Positions 7,838-16,175 are shown, counted from the stretch's first letter. The stretch is DNA of 44,812 nt from Desulfobacterales bacterium (GCA_030834695.1 JAUQXK010000081.1:1-44812); one strand, 5' to 3'. The notes: a model not told the origin generated them from the letters alone. A program made the numbers and translations.

Positions 7838-8586
7838 GCCTCGACTCCCAGGTAAGCCTTTTTCACCGCGTCGCTGGCCATGACCGCTTCCGCCCGTCCC
7901 TCGGCGATCTTCTGGCCGAAGTTAAGCACCACTACCCGATCGGCGATCCGGAACAGTTCCTTTAAACGGTGTTCGATCATGATGATGCTCTTGCCTTCTT
8001 GGCGCAGCCGTTCGATGATCGGAACGATGCTCGCTACCTCGGCCAGACTCAGGCCTGAAAACAGCTCGTCGAGGATGACCACGTCGGGTTTGAGGGCAAT
8101 CGCCTTGGCGAGCTCCAGGCGTTTGAGATAACCCTGCGGTAAGACCGCGGCGCTCTTGTACGCCACCTGGGCGTCCCGCTCGAAGCCGACTTCCTCCAGC
8201 AGGTCGAGGGCGACGGCATCGCGGTCGCCGTAGCGGCCGCCGGCCATCTGTTTGACCCGCGGCGAGCAAAGCGGAATGATCATATTCTTGTAAGCCGGCA
8301 GCTGATAAAACGGCTTGACCATCTGGAAGGTACGCGAGATGCCCAGCCGCACGATGGCATAGGGAGGCAGCCCGCTGATGGTGCGGCCCCGATAAACGAC
8401 CGCACCACTCGACGGTTTGACGAAGCCGGTGATCAAATTGACCGCCGTGGTCTTGCCGGATCCGTTCGGTCCGATGAGCCCCAGCAGTTCGCCTTGGGCC
8501 AGTTCGAAGCTGAGGTCGTTGATGGCGAGGATGCCGCCGAAATTCTTATAGAGCGCCTTGAGCGCGAGCAACGGACCGGCGCCCAT
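7834..8586 (-). CDS. livG: Branched-chain amino acid-type ABC transporter, ATP-binding protein LivG
   Basis: A 250-residue ATPase with Walker A GPNGSGKTT and H-loop MIEHRL. Two motifs are unusual: the ABC signature is LPQGYLKRLELA, where LivG normally has LSYGxQRRLE, and Walker B is VVILDELFSGLS rather than LDEPxAGL. The ATG at 8586 overlaps the stop of livM (ATGA) and has GGAGGTG upstream; a TTG 18 nt earlier is possible but less likely. It is the partner of LivF in the transporter. Confidence 0.92.
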   Translation of the reverse strand: MGAGPLLALKALYKNFGGILAINDLSFELAQGELLGLIGPNGSGKTTAVNLITGFVKPSSGAVVYRGRTISGLPPYAIVRLGISRTFQMVKPFYQLPAYKNMIIPLCSPRVKQMAGGRYGDRDAVALDLLEEVGFERDAQVAYKSAAVLPQGYLKRLELAKAIALKPDVVILDELFSGLSLAEVASIVPIIERLRQEGKSIIMIEHRLKELFRIADRVVVLNFGQKIAEGRAEAVMASDAVKKAYLGVEA

Positions 8587-9596
8587 CACTGCACCTCCAC
8601 CCAACGCTCAAACTGATGGTATTTGCGCTGGATGTAGTGGAAGATGCCTTCCGGCAGGGCCACGATGAACACCACCAGGAAAAGGCCGTAAAAAACGATG
8701 CGCAGCCCCCCGATTCCGCGCAGAACCTCCGAAAGCGGCACCAGGATCACCGCTCCGACCGTTGCACCGGCCAGCGTGCCGGGGCCGCCCACCACTGCGG
8801 CTGCAATCGGCAGAATCGAGTAGTCCAGCGCAAACACCGGCATTCCGACGAACATGTAAACGTGGGTCATGAACGCACCGGTCAGCGCGGCGAGGCTGCT
8901 GGCGATAAAAAGGGCCTGAGCCTTGAACCAGTAAATGTTGATGCCGGCGTTGATGACCGAGCGGTCGTTGTCCTTGATCGCCTTGAGCACTAGTCCATAG
9001 TCGGAATCCAACATGCGGCGGAACCCGAACAGTGCGGCCAGGAGCGCCCCCACGATCAGGTACAACTCGATCCATTTGGACGGCAGAGGGGCAATGCCGC
9101 TCAGGCCCTCGGTGCCGCCGAAGATTTTGGTGGCCTCGACAACACGCACGAGCATCAGCGGGATGATCAGGGTCACCATGGAAAAGTAAACCCCCCGCAG
9201 CCGCAACACCGGTAGCAGGCACAGCGTGCTCAAAAGCCCTCCCAGCAACGCGGCCACCGGCAGCGCCAGCAGGGGAGGCCACCCGAACACATGGGTCAGG
9301 ACCCCCGAACAGTAGGCCCCCAGGCCGAAGAACAAGGCCTGCCCCAGGGAAATCATGCCGGACTGGGCCAGAATGTCCCAACTGATCGCCAATAGGGCAA
9401 ACGCGGCCACCGAGAGGAGCACCTTCTGCCAGTAGTTGTCGAGAATCAGGGGCAGGAGCAGAAAGCCCAGGACGGGGATTAACCGAGGTGCCAGCAAATA
9501 GAGCATCTCGCGCCACGAGCACAAGGCGAAAACGTCCCCCGCGCGGACCTTGATGCCCCGGTCGATGCGCTCTTTGCGTCGTTCCAAAGTGCTCAG
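8586..9596 (-). CDS. livM: Branched-chain amino acid-type ABC transporter permease LivM
   Basis: An inner-membrane permease of about 336 residues with many hydrophobic segments and the typical LivM stretch SGMISLGQALFFGLGAY. The start is uncertain. A CTG at 9594-9596 overlaps the livH stop (CTGA), has GGAGG 7 nt upstream and gives the N-terminus (M)STLERRKERIDRG. A TTG at 9587 lies three codons later, and the first ATG is at 9506, shortly before the first membrane segment and without a ribosome binding site. I favour coupled initiation at the CTG or TTG. It forms the channel together with LivH. Confidence 0.9.
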   Translation of the reverse strand: MSTLERRKERIDRGIKVRAGDVFALCSWREMLYLLAPRLIPVLGFLLLPLILDNYWQKVLLSVAAFALLAISWDILAQSGMISLGQALFFGLGAYCSGVLTHVFGWPPLLALPVAALLGGLLSTLCLLPVLRLRGVYFSMVTLIIPLMLVRVVEATKIFGGTEGLSGIAPLPSKWIELYLIVGALLAALFGFRRMLDSDYGLVLKAIKDNDRSVINAGINIYWFKAQALFIASSLAALTGAFMTHVYMFVGMPVFALDYSILPIAAAVVGGPGTLAGATVGAVILVPLSEVLRGIGGLRIVFYGLFLVVFIVALPEGIFHYIQRKYHQFERWVEVQ

Positions 9597-10465
9597 ATCC
9601 TTTCCTCCAGTTCTTTTTGCCGGCCGAAAAGACCGGAGGGTTTGAAGCCCAGGACGAGAAGAATGGCGGCCAGACTCACAATCATGGTCCAGTGCGAGCT
9701 GATGTAGGTATCGGTGAACCGTTCGGCAAAGCCGATGAGGAAGCTGGCTACGATGACACCGCCCGTGCTGCCGAGTCCGCCGATGATGCACACCGCCAAG
9801 GCCTTGATCAGCACCTCGTAGCCTTCGCTGGGCGAGATGCTCCCCAGTGGGATGATGACGGTCGCGGCGAGCGCGGCCAGGCCGCAGCCGAGCGAGACGC
9901 TGAGCATGGCGATCCGGTCGGACTCGATACCCAGGGTGAGAGCGGTGCGCTCGTCCTGGGCGATCCCGCGGAAAGCGAGGCCCATGCGGGTGTAATGGGT
10001 GAACGCCCACAGGCCCGCTACGAGAAGTCCGGCAACACCCGTGACCAGGATGCGCTGCCAGTCGACCATGGTATCGCCGATCATGATACTGTCATCGATG
10101 AGGACAGGCAGCGTATATTCGAAGCCCACAAAACCCAAATAATTGAACAGCTCCAGAATCGCCAGCCCGATCCCGAAGGTGGCGATCACCTCCGAGAGAG
10201 CCTGCCCGCGCACCCGCAACAGGACGAACCGGTACATCAGGGCGCCCAGCGCCATCGTGGTCGGGATCGATGCACAGACCGCCAGCCAGTAGGGTAACTC
10301 GAGGAGGTTGAAAAGCGTCCAGCTCAGGTAGGCGGAAAAGATGTACATGGCGCCGTAGGCAAAGTTTGCCACGCCGCTGATGCCGAAGGTCAGGTTGAAC
10401 CCGATCGCCATTACGGCCAGAACCGCGCTGTTGAGCAGGCCATAAATGATGGTTCCCAGAAACAT
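9593..10465 (-). CDS. livH: Branched-chain amino acid-type ABC transporter permease LivH
   Basis: A 290-residue membrane permease. The opening MFLGTIIYGLLNSAVLAVMA and the stretch FGISGVANFAYGAMYIFSAY are characteristic of LivH, as is IIGGLGSTGGVIVASFLIGF towards the end. The ATG at 10465 has AAAGGA about 8 nt upstream. It lies 155 nt after the binding-protein gene, the gap being filled by a long palindromic repeat that may lower expression of the permease relative to the binding protein. Confidence 0.93.
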   Translation of the reverse strand: MFLGTIIYGLLNSAVLAVMAIGFNLTFGISGVANFAYGAMYIFSAYLSWTLFNLLELPYWLAVCASIPTTMALGALMYRFVLLRVRGQALSEVIATFGIGLAILELFNYLGFVGFEYTLPVLIDDSIMIGDTMVDWQRILVTGVAGLLVAGLWAFTHYTRMGLAFRGIAQDERTALTLGIESDRIAMLSVSLGCGLAALAATVIIPLGSISPSEGYEVLIKALAVCIIGGLGSTGGVIVASFLIGFAERFTDTYISSHWTMIVSLAAILLVLGFKPSGLFGRQKELEERI

Positions 10466-10493
10466 TCGGCGAATCCTTTATTTGAGGAACCTA

Positions 10494-10607
10494 GTAAAAA
10501 GTCTGAAAATCCTGTTTTTATCATCCCGGCGAAAGCCGGAATCAAGCATTCGCAAGCAGTTAGAAATCCCCTGGGCTCCGGCTTCCGCCGGAGTGACGAC
10601 TTTTTAC
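10494..10607. repeat. 114-bp imperfect palindromic repeat (REP/MITE-like)
   Basis: The ends GTAAAAAGTC (10494-10503) and GACTTTTTAC (10598-10607) are perfect inverted repeats. Inside, CATCCCGGCGAAAGCCGGAA is opposed by CTCCGGCTTCCGCCGGAGTG, so most of the unit can fold into one long hairpin with smaller hairpins in each arm. This architecture matches non-autonomous dispersed repeats common in Desulfobacterota and other proteobacterial genomes. It fills the livJ-livH gap. Confidence 0.75.
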
Positions 10608-10620
10608 GAGTCCATCTTAC

Positions 10621-11901
10621 TTATTTAGCAGACTTCAAGCCTTTGGGCAGTTGGATCTTGGAATCTGCCAGAGACTCCGGGAAGACGATCCGGCGTTTGC
10701 CGTCGTCGGTCCATTGAAAGACCGCGGCGACCGCTGTTTCCTTGGGGTCGAATCCGTAGATGACCTGGTTGCCTTCATCGAAACGGATGCGGCCCATGAT
10801 CCCCGTCCGGTCGGTCTTTTTGATTTGAGCGACAACGGCATCGGGGTCGAGGCTGCCGGCGCGCTCGATGGCTTCCGCCAGAATGTAGACGGATTCGTAG
10901 GCCGGCGCCGGGCCGTGGCCGGCTTGCAGTTCCTTGCCGTAAATCTTCTTGTACTTGTTGTAGAACTCGACCGACTTGGGCAGTTTGTCGCTGGCGATGG
11001 CGCTGCCCATCTCAAAAACGCAGTTGACGGCGCCTCCGATTTTTGCGTCGAAGCTTTTCCAGGCATCCGTACCCGCCAGCGGCGAGATAAAACCGGCCAT
11101 GAGTGCCGGCACCCCCATGGATTTCCACTGCTTTACCAGGATGCCGCTTTGCGGCATGTCGAAAATCGGCATGATCACCTGGGCGCCCTTGGAGCGGGCC
11201 TTCATCAGGGCAGAAGAGAAATCCGATGTGCCGGTCGGATAGGCTTCCTGCTCCAAAACCTCCCAGCCGGCTTTCTCAAAATAGCTTTTCTTAACCCCGT
11301 CCGCCGTGGCCCTGGCCCAGGCGACGTCCTGGTGCATGATATAGACCTTGGTGAACCCGAACTCTTTGTTGATGGCTTCCATCGTTCCGGCCAGATATTT
11401 GACCAAATAAACTGCATTCAGGCAATTGCGGAAAACGTATTTGTACTTTTCGGGATCCTCCTTGACTTTGGCCTCTGAGGCCGGGGTCATGGCGATGGTC
11501 CCGATCATGGGGGTCTTGTATTTCGAGATCAGATCCATGCCGGCTACTAATGCCTCGGATCGAAAGGGCCCTACCACGATGCCGACAGGTTTCTTTTCAA
11601 GAATGTTTTTCTCGATGCCGAGCAGGGCTTCCGGCACAGGCACCCCGGGAGCGGCATCGCGGATGTCCATGGATGAAACTTCCAGAAGCCTTTTCTGCCC
11701 GCCCACGGTTACGCCGCCCTTGGCGTTGATTTCGCTGACGGCCATCTGCACGACTTTGTGGGATTCCTTGCCCTCAAGAAAACCGAGCGACGTCGGCACG
11801 CCGATGACGATCGGTTCAGCCGCTCCAGCCGGGCCGACAACCATCAGACTCGCCAGCGCGGCGATTATCATCAAACAACACCAAATCGATCTGGATTTCA
11901 T
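10621..11901 (-). CDS. ABC transporter substrate-binding protein (LivJ/LivK family)
   Basis: A 426-residue periplasmic binding protein. It begins with a signal peptide (MKSRSIWCCLMIIAALASLM, probable cleavage near GPAGA/AEP), then EPIVIGVPTSLGFLEGKES and AVSEINAKGGV, the usual start of type I periplasmic binding folds of the leucine/amide family. Ribosome binding site AAAGGAGG lies 6 nt before the ATG. It is the first gene of the transporter block and is transcribed leftwards from the 11902-12458 gap. It determines the specificity of the system, which cannot be predicted here. Confidence 0.93.
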   Translation of the reverse strand: MKSRSIWCCLMIIAALASLMVVGPAGAAEPIVIGVPTSLGFLEGKESHKVVQMAVSEINAKGGVTVGGQKRLLEVSSMDIRDAAPGVPVPEALLGIEKNILEKKPVGIVVGPFRSEALVAGMDLISKYKTPMIGTIAMTPASEAKVKEDPEKYKYVFRNCLNAVYLVKYLAGTMEAINKEFGFTKVYIMHQDVAWARATADGVKKSYFEKAGWEVLEQEAYPTGTSDFSSALMKARSKGAQVIMPIFDMPQSGILVKQWKSMGVPALMAGFISPLAGTDAWKSFDAKIGGAVNCVFEMGSAIASDKLPKSVEFYNKYKKIYGKELQAGHGPAPAYESVYILAEAIERAGSLDPDAVVAQIKKTDRTGIMGRIRFDEGNQVIYGFDPKETAVAAVFQWTDDGKRRIVFPESLADSKIQLPKGLKSAK

Positions 11902-12458
11902 GGACGGCCTCCTTTGCGATTTCCCTTTCTGAGTTTAGCGATGCTCCTGTTAGCTATTTGACAGCTATAAAATAACTTTATTGAAGTCAAGGAAATTATT
12001 CTGCTCAAACATATAAAATTGGCAGTAAACCATTTCTATTTGGTGTTAATTATTATCTGAATACATATCAAAAGGATAAAAAACGGTTAGTTGAATTTCA
12101 AGCAGGTAATCGGAGGGATTGTGCCGGCATGGTTCAAAAATTGATCAGCATTGGTTTTCGCCCGGAATGGTTTCGGAATCGTTTCTGGCATCTGTTTTGC
12201 TATGAGGTTTGGAGCAAAAAAAACATTATTCCAAAAAAAACTTGACACTGAATGCGCTACCGGACTAAAAACACAACTCTTGTCATCCATAGCCGTTGCC
12301 GATCATGATGAGCACTTAGAAAGCCGGTGGTGGTGACAGAGGAATCGCTTCCACTGACAGAGAAGCGGAGATTCGCTTCCGCGGAATAATCCTTGGGAGG
12401 AAGAGGGCGCAAGGCAAGCGCCTGAAAAAGTTCGGGACGATCACCGAGGTCTGGAAAA
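11902..12458. other. Long divergent intergenic region between the binding-protein gene and the NlpC/P60 gene
   Basis: About 557 nt of AT-rich sequence without a firm gene. On the minus strand a weak promoter-like pair (TTGACT at 11985-11990, TATAGC at 11964-11969, 15-nt spacer) could drive the binding-protein gene. On the plus strand TTGACA at 12242-12247 precedes the NlpC/P60 gene but lacks a good -10 box. A 38-codon frame at 12129-12245 (MVQKLISIGF...) begins 12 nt after GGAGG and is rich in aromatic residues; I cannot support it as a gene. A small hairpin (GAAGCG/CGCTTC) lies at 12362-12379. Confidence 0.4.
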
Positions 12459-13826
12459 TTGCATCATCCACACAACGCATCGCCGTACGAACATCGTCGC
12501 ATCACATGGAATGAGGTTTTCAGGAGCGGGAGCCTGTTGGTGGTATCCTGCTTTCTGTTTTTGCATGCCTTTGCTTCAGCGCCGTTGGCCGCGCGGCAGC
12601 GGACTGCCGACCCCGTGGCCTCCTGTGCGGTCGTCAAACCCGACCCTGCTCAGATCAAGCCCAAACCCAAGTCCCCGGCCGCCGTAAAATCCAAAAGCAC
12701 CGCCCGAACCCAGAAGAAGGCAAGTGTGGCCGCAAAACCGCTGGTTTCGGCTGCAACCAAAACCAAAGCGGAAACCATCACTTCCGAGATTTCGGCGGCA
12801 TTACCGGAGAATCTGGAAAATGAAATTACCAAATTCTTCGGTCTACGTTACCGCTTTGGCGGTGAGGGGCAAAGCGGGTTTGATTGTTCGGGCTTGATCA
12901 AGCAGGTCTACTCCGAAGTGTTCGGCATCAACCTTCCGCGCAGCTCCGGCGAGCAGAGCCGGCTGGGCAGCCTCGAATCAGTTGGCAAGGGCGAGCTCAA
13001 AACCGGAGACTTGCTGTTTTTCGGCCCTGGCCGGAAATCCGTAAACCACGTTGGGATGTATTTGTCCGGCGGCCATTTCCTGCATGCCTCGCGTTCAGAA
13101 GGGGTTACCATCTCGCGCCTGGACGAGAACTATTGGAGGTCGCGGTACATGTTCTCGAAGCGCGCACGCGGCCTTGATCTGTTAGATGAGCCGGATGAGG
13201 AAGAGGATCTGACAAAGGCGTTGGTCCAGGATTCTTTCAACTTTTCTCTGGATGTCGGTGATTCGGCTGAACGGTTCAGCTACCTGGAAGCAGGCGTCCA
13301 GATCAACGACTCGCTTGAGTTTCTATTGAGCGGTTTCTTTTTGAATGCGCTCGAGGCAAGCGATGCGCCGCCGGATCCGGATTCGTCGGCTGCGATCCAA
13401 ACGAGCAGCCCAACCGAAACCGAAAGCGGCTTCAGGCTTGCAGCGATTCTTTCTCCGTTGGAATGGATCAAATTGATACCGTCCGTAACCCAGGTGGAAG
13501 AAGACAAGGCACAAAAGAGCCGCGATCGCGACTACCAGAAATTCGGCCTCGAAACCTGGATGATCCTCCCGACCTCGCGGGTTGCCGTGTTCATGGCGGC
13601 TCATGCCAAGAGCCAGGACGACTTTTTCGAACGGCCGCTCGGGTTATCCCCGGATTGGCAGACCATGGATTTTGCTCTCGGTCTGCACTATCACCTGTCC
13701 GAATCCCTCCGTTTCTCGCTCTATGGAACACAAGCCTTTAATCCGGATCTCAAGCCGAACGAAGATGCCGGAAGACGCAACAGCTCTGTTGAGGACGTGT
13801 CTTTTCAGCTGAACATCCGATTCTAA
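12459..13826 (+). CDS. Secreted NlpC/P60 peptidase with probable C-terminal outer-membrane beta-barrel
   Basis: 455 residues in three parts. Residues 1-45 are a long signal sequence. Residues 47-105 are a Lys/Ala/Pro-rich linker (KPKSPAAVKSKSTARTQKKA). Residues 120-240 are an NlpC/P60 domain: catalytic Cys143 in GFDCSG, then NHVGMYL and catalytic His209 in FLHASRSEGV, normally a D,L-endopeptidase acting on peptidoglycan stems. Residues 255-455 have alternating hydrophobic/polar strands (YLEAGVQINDSLEFLLSG, FALGLHYHLSESLRFSLYG) and end FQLNIRF with a terminal Phe, the signature of outer-membrane barrel proteins. The start is a TTG with GAGGT upstream; no ATG is available. The barrel assignment is inferred from the strand pattern. 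Confidence 0.85.
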   Translation: MHHPHNASPYEHRRITWNEVFRSGSLLVVSCFLFLHAFASAPLAARQRTADPVASCAVVKPDPAQIKPKPKSPAAVKSKSTARTQKKASVAAKPLVSAATKTKAETITSEISAALPENLENEITKFFGLRYRFGGEGQSGFDCSGLIKQVYSEVFGINLPRSSGEQSRLGSLESVGKGELKTGDLLFFGPGRKSVNHVGMYLSGGHFLHASRSEGVTISRLDENYWRSRYMFSKRARGLDLLDEPDEEEDLTKALVQDSFNFSLDVGDSAERFSYLEAGVQINDSLEFLLSGFFLNALEASDAPPDPDSSAAIQTSSPTETESGFRLAAILSPLEWIKLIPSVTQVEEDKAQKSRDRDYQKFGLETWMILPTSRVAVFMAAHAKSQDDFFERPLGLSPDWQTMDFALGLHYHLSESLRFSLYGTQAFNPDLKPNEDAGRRNSSVEDVSFQLNIRF

Positions 13827-13864
13827 CTCGAAGTGTTTTCAGCCCTTTTTGAGGTCCCCGCCAG

Positions 13865-14209
13865 TCATTCGATGGCACGGGTGTCGCCGGTAATGAACGG
13901 CGTGGAGCGTACGGCAACGCTTCCCTTCTTGACCCAGATGCGGATCATGGTCAGGGTGTTGCCCTCCATATCGACCACGCTGGGCAGTTCCTCCACGCAA
14001 GCGATATCGCTTTTCTCGAACTCGAAGTAAAACGTATTGGTGCTGTAGGGATCGGCCACCAAAATGATTCGCTCGGCGTCATAGGGATGTTTACGGGGGC
14101 TGCCGGTGAAAGACACGTTTTCCACGCGCAAGGCGCGGACGTCTTTGGGTTTGCGGTATGCCTGAATCTGAAACGCTACGGACTCCTGCGGATAATTCGT
14201 TTTTTGCAT
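13865..14209 (-). CDS. Conserved hypothetical protein, 114 aa
   Basis: A soluble, mixed alpha/beta protein with no signal or membrane segment. Phrases such as FTGSPRKHPYDAERIILVAD, STNTFYFEFEKSDI and RIWVKKGSVAV look well ordered, and I associate this pattern with a small family in sulfate reducers that is sometimes labelled pyrophosphatase without clear basis; I would not adopt that name. The ATG at 14209 has GGAG 6 nt upstream. It is divergent from the yhbY-like gene and convergent with the NlpC/P60 gene. Confidence 0.75.
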   Translation of the reverse strand: MQKTNYPQESVAFQIQAYRKPKDVRALRVENVSFTGSPRKHPYDAERIILVADPYSTNTFYFEFEKSDIACVEELPSVVDMEGNTLTMIRIWVKKGSVAVRSTPFITGDTRAIE

Positions 14210-14338
14210 GCTTCGCTCCTGTTTTCGATAGGTAGCCTTTGAACTTTACGCAAAAGGTGTTAAAGGGGCATATCATAGAAGCAAAAACGGGGTTTTCTGG
14301 TTAATGATCGGTTCTATATTAACGTTAAGTGGCGGGCC

Positions 14339-14656
14339 ATGCAACCGCTGAGCAGCTTTCAAACGAAGTACTTGCGGGCCTTGGCGCACAGCCTTAAGCC
14401 GGTGGTGTTGGTCGGCCAGAAGGGCATCAGCCCATCCCTTCTGGGTTCCATCCGGGAGGCGCTCAACGCCCATGAGCTCATCAAGATCAAATTTATCGAT
14501 TTCAAGGACCGCCGGCAGAAGGCGGAGTGCCTGGCTGAAATCGAACGGTGCACCGACAGTTGCCTGGCCGGCCGGATCGGACACACGGCCATTCTCTACC
14601 GACCCCACCCGATTCCGGAAAAACGCAAAATCCTGGTACCGGTAAAAGGGGCTTGA
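14339..14656 (+). CDS. yhbY: YhbY/CRM-domain RNA-binding protein
   Basis: A 105-residue single CRM-domain protein. LKPVVLVGQKGISPSLL contains the family's GxxG-type RNA-binding loop (GQKG), and HELIKIKFIDFKD forms the second strand pair. YhbY binds pre-50S ribosomal particles and takes part in ribosome assembly. The ATG at 14339 lies 129 nt from the divergent hypothetical gene. Length and domain are normal. Confidence 0.92.
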   Translation: MQPLSSFQTKYLRALAHSLKPVVLVGQKGISPSLLGSIREALNAHELIKIKFIDFKDRRQKAECLAEIERCTDSCLAGRIGHTAILYRPHPIPEKRKILVPVKGA

Positions 14657-14690
14657 TGCGGCTCCCCTCCCAGCGCATCCGTTTTCTCCA

Positions 14691-15818
14691 TCAGGGGCTT
14701 GCACGATCGGCGGTTTCAGCCCTGACCCGCAGGACCAGGCGCATTCCGGGTTGAATTTGCTTTTTCGGGTCCAGGCGGTTCCACGATCGCACATCCGAGA
14801 CGTTCACGCCGTGCTGGGCGGCGATCGCCGAAAGCGTGTCCCCCTCCCTGACCAAATAAATAATTTCCCGCTCTTGTGCGTCCGCTTCGGCCATCAGTTG
14901 AGAGAGACGATCGTGGAACCCAATGCTGGCGCTCCTGGGGATCAGCAGATGATGCTGGCCGGGAGCCAGGCGGTATCCGCGAATTTCCGGATTGAGGTCC
15001 TTGATCATCTTGACATGCGTGTTCGCCGCCTGCGCGATGGCCAGGACGGACGTCTCCCGGCTGGTTTCCAGAGCGATCCGTTCGAACGGCGTCGGGGGGT
15101 AAATGTCCTCCGGCTCCAAGCGGAATCCATACCTCTCGGGATGCTCCAGAATCATCTTGGCGCTGAGAATCCGGAAGACATAGCGCTGGGTCTCCAAGGG
15201 CAGGTAGAGTCGATAATAGTCGCGGACATTCTGCTGGCGGATGTCGCTGCGCAGGCCGTTTTCTCCCATGTTGTAGGCGGCGACGGCCAGCGTCCAGGAG
15301 CCGAAGATCTGCCGCAACTCCTTCAGGTAGACAATGGCCGCTTCCGTGGAAGCGAAAAGGCTGCGGCGCTCGTCTTTTTCGGTATCCACTTGGAGGCCGT
15401 ATTTGCGTCCGGTGGGCTCGATGAACTGCCAGTATCCCATGGCGCCCTTGGGGGATCCCGCATGAGGCCTCAGGGAGCTTTCGGCTACGGCAACGTACTT
15501 GAGATCTTGCGGCAGCCCGTGCACGCGCAGCGCCGCTTCGATGGGCGCAAGCGTTTGCCGGGAGCGTTTGATCCATAGAATGACTTGGTGCGGGTCCGCC
15601 AGCACCGACAGCATCTCGCGTTCCATACGCTCACGCACGTCCGGGTCTTCCAGGGGGACGGGCTCTCCGCAGTAGTCCAGCGGACCCCTGATGCGGGCGG
15701 CGTCGATCAGCGCCGAAAAGTCGAGCGCCGGTGCCGCGGTTGCCGGGGGGGCGAAGAGCGCAGCAACGACCGGCATCACCAGCAGGGCGGTCAGCAGTCG
15801 ATTATAGCGACTGGGCAT
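14691..15818 (-). CDS. MltD-like lytic transglycosylase with LysM domain
   Basis: 375 residues. A signal peptide (MPSRYNRLLTALLVMPVVAA) is followed by an SLT-type catalytic domain at about residues 100-230. The catalytic Glu is in VAVAESSLRP, with downstream GAMGYWQFIEPTG and AVAAYNMGENG. The C-terminus carries a LysM peptidoglycan-binding module (YLVREGDTLSAIAAQHGV to IQPGMRLVLRV). It cleaves glycan strands of murein in the periplasm. It is convergent with the yhbY-like gene. One LysM is clear; a weaker upstream candidate (APGQHHLLIP) is incomplete. Confidence 0.93.
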   Translation of the reverse strand: MPSRYNRLLTALLVMPVVAALFAPPATAAPALDFSALIDAARIRGPLDYCGEPVPLEDPDVRERMEREMLSVLADPHQVILWIKRSRQTLAPIEAALRVHGLPQDLKYVAVAESSLRPHAGSPKGAMGYWQFIEPTGRKYGLQVDTEKDERRSLFASTEAAIVYLKELRQIFGSWTLAVAAYNMGENGLRSDIRQQNVRDYYRLYLPLETQRYVFRILSAKMILEHPERYGFRLEPEDIYPPTPFERIALETSRETSVLAIAQAANTHVKMIKDLNPEIRGYRLAPGQHHLLIPRSASIGFHDRLSQLMAEADAQEREIIYLVREGDTLSAIAAQHGVNVSDVRSWNRLDPKKQIQPGMRLVLRVRAETADRASP

Positions 15819-15841
15819 CGCCGTATCCCCATCCGTCCGAA

Positions 15842-16120
15842 TCAGGAGCGCAGGGCGGCGTAAAGCGTCCAGCCCCCCACCAGGACAAAAAAGATGCCGG
15901 CGCCGGCCTTGATCGCGGTCGGAGAAATGAAGCGGCTGATGCCGGCCCCCAGCAGCACGGCGATCAGCGAACTCAGCACCAGCGCGCCCGCGGAGCCAAG
16001 AAAAACCGAAAGTCGGTTGTCGCAGTCGGCGGAAAAGCAGAAGGTGGCCAACTGGGTCTTATCCCCGAGTTCGGCCAGAAACACCAGCCCGAAGGTGGTC
16101 AGCAGCAGTTTGATATCCAA
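15842..16120 (-). CDS. Half-size GDT1/TMEM165 (UPF0016) membrane protein
   Basis: A 92-residue protein with three hydrophobic segments and the family motif E-x-GDKT at residues 17-22 (LAELGDKTQLA). Full-length GDT1/TMEM165 and MntX-type proteins contain this motif twice in inverted halves; here only one half is encoded, so it probably dimerises. Family members move Mn2+ or Ca2+ out of the cytoplasm. I chose TTG at 16120 because AAAGGAAAAACC precedes it and the motif spacing then fits; an upstream start at 16171 adds an unrelated tail. There is no manganese riboswitch upstream. Confidence 0.88.
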   Translation of the reverse strand: MDIKLLLTTFGLVFLAELGDKTQLATFCFSADCDNRLSVFLGSAGALVLSSLIAVLLGAGISRFISPTAIKAGAGIFFVLVGGWTLYAALRS

Positions 16121-16175
16121 GGTTTTTCCTTTCGGCGTCGTGAGCGCAGAAGATGGTCGGGGTCCAAGCAATCCG

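Noticed and set aside
9597-10010. N-terminal extension of livM to an upstream start
   Set aside because: The extra region lies wholly within livH in another frame and is Arg/His-rich, typical of an out-of-frame translation of GC-rich DNA.
12087-12290. 67-codon minus-strand frame in the long intergenic region
   Set aside because: No ribosome binding site, no recognisable domain and no neighbour on the same strand.
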